A DNA stretch of 64,000 nt. Source: Marinobacterium lacunae. GTDB taxonomy: Bacteria > Pseudomonadota > Gammaproteobacteria > Pseudomonadales > Balneatricaceae. Positions 57,955 through 64,000 of this stretch are shown piece by piece (positions within the stretch are counted from its first letter, which is position 1; each line of letters begins with the position of its first letter). Made by a program: the position numbers and the translations under genes. Location: contig NZ_JMQN01000057.1 of assembly GCF_000705555.1 (NCBI RefSeq), positions 62,001-126,000 of the forward strand, given 5' to 3'. The notes under the pieces were generated by a model. The model was not told the origin of the DNA. It did no database searches and worked only from the letters and a program-made list of their open reading frames with translations.

Positions 57955-58637
57955 AGTTCTTTGCTCTCCATATTGCGTGCTTCGGCCGGCGATTCCAATC
58001 GATGACCGCGCACAATAAATTCAGGCAGTTGCAAGCCGGCCACCAGCGATGCCATGCGCGATATGAAAATGATGGCCATGGTGCTGATATCGAGCCAGGG
58101 GCTCGCCTCGCCCAGCCGACTGTATGCGAAGATATAGGCGAGCGCCCCAAGAAGGGCGCAGGTCGCGTAAAGCTCACCGTTCCTTTGGAGCACCAGTGGA
58201 ATCTGCCCCGTCAACAAATCGCGAATCATACCGCCGGCAACCCCTGTGATCACAGCCATCATCACTGCGACCTCCTCGGGTGCTCCTGCCGCCAGCGCTT
58301 TCTGCAAGCCCAAGATACTGAACAACGCCAATCCGAGGGCATCCAGAAAAAGCAGAGAACGCCTTGGCGAACTGATATGCCTGGAGGCAAAAAAAGCTGC
58401 AACCGAACTGCCGATTGCTACCCAGAGATAGGTTGTATCCTCAACCCATACCACGGGGTGAAGATCGAGCGAAATATCACGAATAGTGCCGCCACCTAGT
58501 GAGGTCACTATACCGAGCACGATCACCCCTAAAATATCCAGCCGCTTGCCTGGCGCTGCGATTGCACCGGTGACTGCAAAAACCGCAACACCCAAGAGGT
58601 CTGCAATGTAAATGAACTCGTGATAGATCACTGCCAC
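57951..58637 (-). CDS. TRIC-type cation channel family protein (UPF0126) inserted in the ruv operon
   Basis: The 228-residue membrane protein has seven predicted helices arranged as an internal repeat. The two copies of the Gly-Gly-x-x-Arg-Asp motif are [12 protein letters not shown] and [17 protein letters not shown]. This is the prokaryotic trimeric intracellular cation channel fold (E. coli YadS, YicG), a K+-conducting channel in studied examples. The gene overlaps ruvC by 10 bases and ruvA by four, so its translation is coupled to recombination genes. In P. aeruginosa and E. coli ruvC and ruvA have no such gene between them. Confidence 0.9.
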   Translation of the reverse strand: MAVIYHEFIYIADLLGVAVFAVTGAIAAPGKRLDILGVIVLGIVTSLGGGTIRDISLDLHPVVWVEDTTYLWVAIGSSVAAFFASRHISSPRRSLLFLDALGLALFSILGLQKALAAGAPEEVAVMMAVITGVAGGMIRDLLTGQIPLVLQRNGELYATCALLGALAYIFAYSRLGEASPWLDISTMAIIFISRMASLVAGLQLPEFIVRGHRLESPAEARNMESKEL

Positions 58638-59143
58638 CGCCCTCTTACAACCTTTCGACTTCCTGCCATTGCAATCTGTTGAGTGCGACTATGGGCATGA
58701 CAGAGCGCTATAGCCAATGCATCTGCAGCATCCGCCTGGGGCAAGCCTGGCAGTTTGAGCAGATGCGCCACCATGATCTGCACCTGCGTTTTGTCGGCCC
58801 CACCGTTACCGACGACAGACTGCTTAACCTTTCGGGCAGCGTACTCGGCCACCGGCAGACCGGCATTGGCACCCGCTACAACCGCAACCCCCCGTGCCTG
58901 CCCGAGCTTTAGCGCGGAGTCAGCATTGCGCGCCATGAACACCTGCTCTATCGCCATCTCTTGCGGCGAATAGCGCTCGATGATTTCGGAGACGCCGGCG
59001 TATACCTGCTTAAGCCGGTCCGCCAACTCTTCACCACGGATACGAATGCATCCACTGGCTACATATTCATTTCGCGGACCATTCACATTGATCACGCCGT
59101 ACCCGGTTATCCGCGAACCCGGATCTATTCCCAATATCAGCAT
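58628..59143 (-). CDS. ruvC: Holliday junction resolvase RuvC
   Basis: RuvC cuts four-way junctions symmetrically. The 171-residue protein has catalytic Asp7 ([14 protein letters not shown]), Glu in [10 protein letters not shown], and the C-terminal acidic pair in [16 protein letters not shown]. It is the first gene of the ruv operon, 144 bases after yebC and its terminator. Confidence 0.98.
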   Translation of the reverse strand: MLILGIDPGSRITGYGVINVNGPRNEYVASGCIRIRGEELADRLKQVYAGVSEIIERYSPQEMAIEQVFMARNADSALKLGQARGVAVVAGANAGLPVAEYAARKVKQSVVGNGGADKTQVQIMVAHLLKLPGLPQADAADALAIALCHAHSRTQQIAMAGSRKVVRGRWQ

Positions 59144-59228
59144 ATCGCCATCTGCTCTGAGGTTAGCGTGATCATACCACCCACACCGATCTACATCCCT
59201 GCCCTTTGGTGATTCTTAAGCCAGCAAG

Positions 59229-59252
59229 AAAAACCGGGGCACTTGGCCCCGG
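59229..59252 (-). terminator. intrinsic terminator of yebC
   Basis: On the minus strand CCGGGGC/GCCCCGG form a 7-bp stem with a five-base loop followed by five U residues, 36 bases after the yebC stop. Confidence 0.88.
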
Positions 59253-59287
59253 CTTGCTCAACAGTAACTGAGGCTACTGTATCTGGC

Positions 59288-60028
59288 TCAGTCTTCCATC
59301 GCCTCTTCAGGTATGTCGGCGTTGTGATAGACGTTCTGAGAATCATCAAGATCCTCGAGTGCATCTATCAGCTTCATCACCTTACGCCCGGCGTCGACAT
59401 CCAGTTCGACGGACGTCTGGGGGATCATGCCGACCTCAGCCAGAGCCGGCTCGAAGCCAGCATCCACCAACGCCTGCTTCACATCCATGAAATCCTGCCA
59501 GGCGCAGAACACATCGATGGAACCATCGTCGTTGGTTATCACATCGTCCGCACCCGCCTCAAGGGCGGCCTCCATCAGCGCGTCTTCATCGACGCCCTCT
59601 TCGTAGCTGAGCTGCCCCTTCTTGTCGAACAGGTAAGAGACCGAGCCATTGGTGCCCAGGTTGCCGCCATACTTGTTGAAGGCAGCACGCACCTGAGACA
59701 CGGTTCGATTGACGTTATCGGTCATACATTCAACCAGAATCGCCACACCGTTGCTGCCATAGCCTTCGTAGGTGAGTTCGTCATAGTTCTCACCATCTGC
59801 ACCACCTGCACCACGTTGAATGGCTTTATCGATGGTGTCACGCTTCATGTTTGCGCCGAGCGCCTTATCGACAGCCGCGCGCAAACGCGGGTTATCTTCA
59901 GGGTTGCCACCACCCTCTTTTGCCGAAACGGTCAATTCTCGAATCAGCTTAGTGAAGATTTTTCCACGCTTGGCGTCCTGTGCCGCCTTACGGTGTTTGA
60001 TGTTGGCCCATTTTGAATGACCTGCCAT
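59288..60028 (-). CDS. yebC: YebC/PmpR family regulator
   Basis: The 246-residue protein is a full-length YebC (TACO1) family member starting [20 protein letters not shown] with the family core [11 protein letters not shown]-like region [16 protein letters not shown]. Members have been described as transcription regulators (PmpR of P. aeruginosa) and as ribosome-associated factors relieving stalling at proline runs. It lies between aspS and ruvC as in many gammaproteobacteria. Confidence 0.95.
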   Translation of the reverse strand: MAGHSKWANIKHRKAAQDAKRGKIFTKLIRELTVSAKEGGGNPEDNPRLRAAVDKALGANMKRDTIDKAIQRGAGGADGENYDELTYEGYGSNGVAILVECMTDNVNRTVSQVRAAFNKYGGNLGTNGSVSYLFDKKGQLSYEEGVDEDALMEAALEAGADDVITNDDGSIDVFCAWQDFMDVKQALVDAGFEPALAEVGMIPQTSVELDVDAGRKVMKLIDALEDLDDSQNVYHNADIPEEAMED

Positions 60029-60049
60029 AACACGTCCTCAATAATCTGA

Positions 60050-60069
60050 AGAGGCCGCAAGCGGCCTCT
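60050..60069 (-). terminator. hairpin between aspS and yebC
   Basis: AGAGGCCGC and GCGGCCTCT are perfectly complementary around AA. It lies 34 bases after the aspS stop, with only a broken U-rich tail, so partial read-through into yebC is likely. Confidence 0.55.
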
Positions 60070-60102
60070 GGTATTGCAGTTATCTGGTTACGACCCGAAC
60101 AA

Positions 60103-61866
60103 TCAGGGGGTTTTACGCAGCTTGATGTTCAGCTCACGCAACTGTGTGGCCCCGACCTCTCCCGGTGCGTCGGTCAGCAGACACGCAGCACTCTGAGTTT
60201 TCGGGAAGGCGATGACTTCACGAATTGAGGTGGAGCCTGTCATCAGCATGATCAAGCGATCCAGACCAAAGGCAAGACCACCGTGAGGAGGCGCACCATA
60301 CTTCAGTGCGTTGAGCAGGAAGCCGAATTTCTCTTCGGCCTCTTCATCGCTGATGCCCAGCACTTTGAATACTGCACGCTGCATGCTCTGGTCGTGAATA
60401 CGAACAGATCCGCCGCCGAGCTCAGTACCGTTCAGCACCATGTCATACGCACGCGAGAGCTTACCTTCCGGCTGTTCGATCAGCTGTTCGGGCGAGCAGT
60501 TAGGTGCTGTAAACGGGTGGTGCAGAGCGGTCAGGCTGCCGTCGTCCAGCTCTTCGAACATCGGGAAGTCGACAACCCACAGCGGCGCCCAGTTCTTTTC
60601 GATCAGGTTCATGTCTTCCCCGACCTTGATACGCAGCGCACCGAGCGCCTCATTGACGATCTTCGCCTTGTCAGCACCGAAGAACACGATATCGCCGTTC
60701 TTCGCACCAAGACGCTCCATGACCTTCAGCGCAACCTCTTCACCCAGGAACTTGACGATCGGAGACTGAAGCCCCTCCGCGCCATTTTCCAGAGCGTTGA
60801 CCTTGATCCAAGCCAAGCCTTTCGCGCCGTAGATACCGACGAATTTGGTGTAGTCATCGATGATTTTTCGGGTCAACTCTGCGCCACCGGGCACTTTCAG
60901 TGCAGCGACACGGCCTTTCGGGTCCTTGGCGGGGCCTGCAAACACCTTGAAGTCCACGTCCGCCACCAGATCGTTCACATCGACCAGCTCCAGCGGGATG
61001 CGCAGATCCGGCTTATCTGAACCGTAACGCAGCATCGCTTCGGAATACGGCATGGTCGGGAAGTCACCCAGATCGATATCCAGCAACTCACGGAACAGCT
61101 TACGCACCATTCCTTCGGCCAGACCCATGATCTCCTGCTCACCAAGGAAGGAGGTCTCGATGTCGATCTGAGTAAACTCAGGCTGACGGTCGGCGCGCAG
61201 GTCTTCGTCGCGGAAGCACTTGGCGATCTGGTAGTAACGGTCGAAACCGGACACCATCAGCAGCTGTTTGAACAGCTGCGGCGATTGCGGCAACGCGAAA
61301 AAACAACCTTCGTGCGTGCGGCTCGGTACCAGATAATCGCGCGCGCCTTCGGGGGTCGCACGGGTCAGAATCGGTGTCTCGATATCCAGAAAACCATTCT
61401 CTTCCAGGTAATTACGCACGGCGTGAGTGACCTTCGAGCGGAAACGCAGCTTTTGCTGAATTTCCGGACGACGCAGATCGATATAGCGGTGACGCAGGCG
61501 GACGTCTTCACCCACCTGCTGATGCTCATCCAGCTGGAACGGAGGCGTCTCGGCACGGTTCAGAATCCGCAGCTGCTTACCCAGAACTTCCACGGCACCG
61601 GTCGACATTTCAGGATTTTCGGTGCCAGCCGGACGTGCACGTACCGTGCCGTGAATCTCGATGACATACTCGTTACGGACACTGTCAGCCAGCTTGAAGC
61701 TCTCTTCACGATCCGGGTCAAATACGACCTGAGCGATCCCTTCACGATCGCGAACATCCAGAAAGATCACACCACCATGGTCACGACGGCGGTGCACCCA
61801 CCCCGTCAGGACAATATCTTCACCGATATGCTCTTTTCTAAGATCGCCGCAATAATGGCTGCGCAT
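60103..61866 (-). CDS. aspS: aspartyl-tRNA synthetase, probably non-discriminating
   Basis: AspRS charges tRNA-Asp; the 587-residue bacterial form has an OB anticodon domain, class II motifs (motif 2 [20 protein letters not shown], motif 3 [12 protein letters not shown]) and the GAD insert in between. Residues corresponding to those reported to make P. aeruginosa AspRS also charge tRNA-Asn are seen: His30 in HRRRDHGG and Gly81 in RPAGTENP. E. coli has Leu and a charged residue there. I infer a non-discriminating enzyme. A sigma-70 promoter and a long leader lie upstream. Confidence 0.95.
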   Translation of the reverse strand: MRSHYCGDLRKEHIGEDIVLTGWVHRRRDHGGVIFLDVRDREGIAQVVFDPDREESFKLADSVRNEYVIEIHGTVRARPAGTENPEMSTGAVEVLGKQLRILNRAETPPFQLDEHQQVGEDVRLRHRYIDLRRPEIQQKLRFRSKVTHAVRNYLEENGFLDIETPILTRATPEGARDYLVPSRTHEGCFFALPQSPQLFKQLLMVSGFDRYYQIAKCFRDEDLRADRQPEFTQIDIETSFLGEQEIMGLAEGMVRKLFRELLDIDLGDFPTMPYSEAMLRYGSDKPDLRIPLELVDVNDLVADVDFKVFAGPAKDPKGRVAALKVPGGAELTRKIIDDYTKFVGIYGAKGLAWIKVNALENGAEGLQSPIVKFLGEEVALKVMERLGAKNGDIVFFGADKAKIVNEALGALRIKVGEDMNLIEKNWAPLWVVDFPMFEELDDGSLTALHHPFTAPNCSPEQLIEQPEGKLSRAYDMVLNGTELGGGSVRIHDQSMQRAVFKVLGISDEEAEEKFGFLLNALKYGAPPHGGLAFGLDRLIMLMTGSTSIREVIAFPKTQSAACLLTDAPGEVGATQLRELNIKLRKTP

Positions 61867-61890
61867 AGTCTCTCTATCCTGTTTTTAAAC

Positions 61891-61915
61891 ATGCGCGCCC
61901 GCAACGCGGGCGCAT
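61891..61915 (-). other. leader hairpin just upstream of aspS
   Basis: In the aspS leader RNA, ATGCGCCCGC pairs with GCGGGCGCGCAT (two bases bulged) around GTT, then a U/A-rich stretch and the aspS ribosome binding site AGGATAGAG follow. It may act as an attenuator or translational control element. Confidence 0.4.
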
Positions 61916-62031
61916 AAACGTGGGCACAGCGGGGTCCGAAGCGTGCTCAAACTGCCTCCACTGCGCGTGATTGATGAAAAAAACCACCGACGCGGCAACA
62001 GACAGGGCTCCCCGTGCATTGAAAGGCGGGA

Positions 62032-62060
62032 ATTATACTCGATTTACAGGGCCCTGACAG
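62032..62060 (-). promoter_or_regulatory. sigma-70 promoter of aspS
   Basis: On the minus strand CTGTCA (62060-62055) and a perfect TATAAT (62037-62032) are 17 bases apart, implying a leader of roughly 160 bases before aspS. Confidence 0.7.
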
Positions 62061-62075
62061 GGCCTGTATCGCAAA

Positions 62076-62522
62076 TCAGGGACTTGGACAAAAACTCAGC
62101 TCATCACTCAGCAGCCGGCAGAGGCGCTCACGAATATTTGCCATCTCCTCATCGCTATAGGGCTTCGCCGGCACCCTGCCCCATACTGGATGCGGCCATG
62201 CCGGATCGCTCTCCTGGCGCACCACGTGATGGAGATGAAGTTGCGGCACCATGTTACCCAATGCTGCGATGTTCATTTTGCGCGCCTGAAACAGATCGGC
62301 CAGATTCTCCGCCAGAAAGCTCGACTCACGCATCAACTGCTCCCGCTCCTCTTGCGACAGATGATAGATCTCAGTCACACCCGCCCGGCGCGGCACCAAA
62401 ATAAACCAGGGGTAATTGGTGTCATTCATCAGCAATAGCTGGCACAAAGGAAAGGCACCCAGATCGAAAGTATCCGCCACCAATCGCGGATCGAGTTCAA
62501 ATTCCAGTTCCAGTTCGTCCAT
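62076..62522 (-). CDS. HIT-domain protein, histidine triad hydrolase family
   Basis: The 148-residue protein is a HIT-fold nucleotide hydrolase candidate. The triad region reads Gln-Leu-His-Leu-His, so the first His is replaced by Gln, as is common in this proteobacterial subgroup. The LMNDTNYPWFILVPRR and WGRVPAKPYS segments are also typical. The ATG at 62522 has GGAG four bases upstream, tight but usable; an in-frame ATG at 62540 is an alternative. Substrate unknown. It ends 16 bases upstream of the aspS -35, so it has a separate fate. Confidence 0.88.
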   Translation of the reverse strand: MDELELEFELDPRLVADTFDLGAFPLCQLLLMNDTNYPWFILVPRRAGVTEIYHLSQEEREQLMRESSFLAENLADLFQARKMNIAALGNMVPQLHLHHVVRQESDPAWPHPVWGRVPAKPYSDEEMANIRERLCRLLSDELSFCPSP

Positions 62523-62600
62523 AATGCTCCAGATAGCCATTCATAAATGTGAATAAATACGGCTGAACACAGGTCAGCCGGAAACCAGACTAACTGCCTA

Positions 62601-63791
62601 ATGAGTATAGGCCAAGACACCGGACACAAAATGCCAGAGATCCACGTCCACAACGCCATCGATGAAATACCTTGCGCCGAATGGAACGCCCTATGCGGTA
62701 CGGACTACCCTTTCCTGCGCCATGAGTTTCTGAGTGCGCTCGAAAGGTCTGGCAGCGTAACCCCGGAGACAGGCTGGCAACCGATTCATATCAGCATCCG
62801 GATGGAAGACAAGCTTGTCTGTGTGATGCCCCTGTACCTTAAAAGCCACTCTTGGGGTGAATATGTCTTCGACTGGGCCTGGGCCGATGCCTGGCAGCGT
62901 CATGGTATCGAATACTACCCAAAGCTCCTGACCGCCATCCCCTTCACACCGGCGACGGGGCCCCGATTCGGATCATCGTTAACGTCCGCACAAATAACCC
63001 CCATCATTGGCGAAGCAGTACAACTGATTGCTCAGCGATTTAACGCATCGGGATGGCATGGGCTTTTTGTAGAGCCCGACACCCTTTCAGCCTTCAAAGA
63101 GGCAGACTTCATGGTCCGCCTTGGAACTCAATACCACTGGTTCAATAAAGGCTATCGATCATTCGAGCACTATCTGGCTCACTTTACCTCGCGCAAGCGC
63201 AAGAATGTCCGCAAGGAAAGAGAGAAAGTACAGAATCAGGGCATCTCGCTCGTCACGATTGAAGGCACACATATCGAGAAGACGCAGCTCGACACTTTCT
63301 ACCGATTCTATCAGCGCACCTATCGCAAACGAGGCATGCAGGGCTATCTGGCACGGTCTTTTTTCGACTTGCTACTTGAATGGATACCCGAACACCTGGT
63401 TCTTGTCATGGCCAGCTACGACGATGAAGACGTGGCATGCGCCCTGTCTTTAAAGAGCAGCACATGCCTTTATGGTCGATACTGGGGATGCAGTGAAGAT
63501 TTCGATAGCCTCCACTTCGAAACCTGTTACTACCAGGGTATCGAGTACTGCATCGAACAGGGGCTTAAGCGGTTCGACCCCGGCGCTCAGGGAGAACACA
63601 AAATCCAAAGAGGGTTTGAGCCGATCGAGACTTGGTCCGTTCACTGGTTGCGCGAGAAAGGCTTTCATCCCGCACTAACCAACTTTCTGAACGAAGAGCA
63701 ATCCCTGTTGAGAGACGAAATGGCGCTACTCTCCTCAGGACTGCCCTTTCGAACAGGCGGCACCGACGGCAGTGATCCAGATCAACAATAG
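62601..63791 (+). CDS. FemAB/GNAT-like protein (peptidogalycan biosynthesis family)
   Basis: The 396-residue cytoplasmic protein fits the FemAB-like family PF04339, often annotated as peptidogalycan biosynthesis or GNAT N-acetyltransferase. Recognisable segments are EWNALCGTDYPFLRHEFLSALE near the N-terminus, the basic SRKRKNVRKEREKV, YRKRGMQGYLARSFFDLL and the C-terminal FDPGAQGEHKIQRGFEP. The real substrate of this family is not established. Either ATG 62601 or ATG 62631 could start it. It is divergent from the HIT gene. Confidence 0.85.
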   Translation: MSIGQDTGHKMPEIHVHNAIDEIPCAEWNALCGTDYPFLRHEFLSALERSGSVTPETGWQPIHISIRMEDKLVCVMPLYLKSHSWGEYVFDWAWADAWQRHGIEYYPKLLTAIPFTPATGPRFGSSLTSAQITPIIGEAVQLIAQRFNASGWHGLFVEPDTLSAFKEADFMVRLGTQYHWFNKGYRSFEHYLAHFTSRKRKNVRKEREKVQNQGISLVTIEGTHIEKTQLDTFYRFYQRTYRKRGMQGYLARSFFDLLLEWIPEHLVLVMASYDDEDVACALSLKSSTCLYGRYWGCSEDFDSLHFETCYYQGIEYCIEQGLKRFDPGAQGEHKIQRGFEPIETWSVHWLREKGFHPALTNFLNEEQSLLRDEMALLSSGLPFRTGGTDGSDPDQQ

Positions 63792-63851
63792 GCATTGCTG
63801 CCTGAACTCATACGCGCAATAGGCCACCGCACCTGCAAACCGCCAAACCCA

Positions 63852-63959
63852 TTAGAATTCAACGCCATGTGCGTTTTGCACGAATTTTTCGTGCAGGCGC
63901 AGCATGAAGCGCGTTTGTTCGATCCAGAAATCCATGAAAAAAGGTCCACTCCCGTCCAT
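63852..63959 (-). CDS. possible small protein of 35 residues
   Basis: On the minus strand an ATG at 63959 opens a 35-codon frame with an amphipathic aromatic-rich peptide (second Met at residue 9, MDFWIEQTRFMLRLHEKFVQ). No convincing ribosome binding site is present. The 63792-64000 interval otherwise shows a hairpin GCACGAA/TTCGTGC (63878-63894) that may terminate the FemAB-like gene. I do not recognise the peptide. Confidence 0.25.
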   Translation of the reverse strand: MDGSGPFFMDFWIEQTRFMLRLHEKFVQNAHGVEF

Positions 63960-64000
63960 GGCGACAGCTTGCTCTTGCCCTAGACTAAGAATCGCAGAGC

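Noticed and set aside
63795-63983. 62-codon plus-strand frame at the window end
   Set aside because: Starts at TTG right after the FemAB-like stop, lacks a ribosome binding site, and looks random in composition.

Overview
The window is a gene-dense stretch of chromosome from a gammaproteobacterium, most likely a marine member of the Oceanospirillales/Pseudomonadales side of the class. This rests on protein content (NAD-dependent GDH180, PsrA-like regulator, NhaB, Tol-Pal, CydDC, YejABEF, NfuA, BepA, BamC) and on gene order. From memory, three blocks follow Pseudomonas aeruginosa order: mfd-csiV with nagZ-psrA, then nudC-nhaB-dnaQ-rnhA-gloB-mltD-yej-ppiD-hupB-lon, then purC-bamC-dapA-bcp-perM-tusA-bepA-nadA-tRNA(Lys)-queC-cpoB-pal-tolBARQ-ybgC-ruvBAC-yebC-aspS. 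The genus cannot be fixed from the sequence alone. No phage, insertion sequence, CRISPR array or island of foreign composition is visible.

Layout. 1-4.1 kb (+): transcription-repair coupling factor Mfd and CsiV. 4.1-12.0 kb (-): a tightly packed run sohB, psrA-like, a YkuD-domain enzyme, nagZ, an MscS-type channel, cydD, cydC. 12.1-15 kb: SCP2-like protein, nudC, nhaB. 15-19.7 kb: dnaQ-rnhA-methyltransferase (-), then gloB and mltD (+). 19.7-25.3 kb (+): peptide ABC importer yejABEF. 25.3-31.1 kb (-): ppiD, tRNA-Asp, hupB, lon, nfuA, a proteostasis and Fe-S block with clear promoters for hupB and lon. 31.3-36.6 kb: cation/proton antiporter, ybiB-like gene, rRNA modification pair rlmD-rluA, and a D-2-hydroxyacid dehydrogenase. 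36.6-41.5 kb (-): the very large gdhB. 41.7-49.4 kb: purC, bamC, dapA (-), bcp (+), perM-tusA (-), bepA (+), nadA (-). 49.6-62.5 kb (-): two tRNA-Lys genes, queC, Tol-Pal operon, a DksA-like protein, the ruv operon with an inserted TRIC-type channel gene, yebC, aspS, HIT protein. 62.6-63.8 kb (+): a FemAB/GNAT-like protein.

How the genes work together. Several cell-envelope functions share the window: CsiV, MltD, NagZ and a signal-less YkuD enzyme (peptidoglycan), Tol-Pal-CpoB (constriction and outer membrane integrity), BamC and BepA (outer-membrane protein assembly and quality control), PpiD (periplasmic chaperone). DNA maintenance is represented by Mfd, DnaQ, RNase HI, RuvABC and HU. Translation and RNA modification are represented by AspRS, RlmD, RluA, QueC and tRNAs Asp and Lys.

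Nothing here looks like a wholly new multi-gene system. The observations most worth following are: a cytoplasmic YkuD enzyme coupled to nagZ, which I read as a candidate peptidoglycan-recycling L,D-carboxypeptidase; a TRIC-type channel translationally coupled between ruvC and ruvA; two perfect inverted repeats upstream of gdhB, one matching the TyrR/PhhR box pattern; a foldable leader before nhaB; and AspRS residues that suggest a non-discriminating enzyme. No gene-free stretch exceeds 300 bases; the longest (30233-30526) holds the lon promoter and a palindrome.
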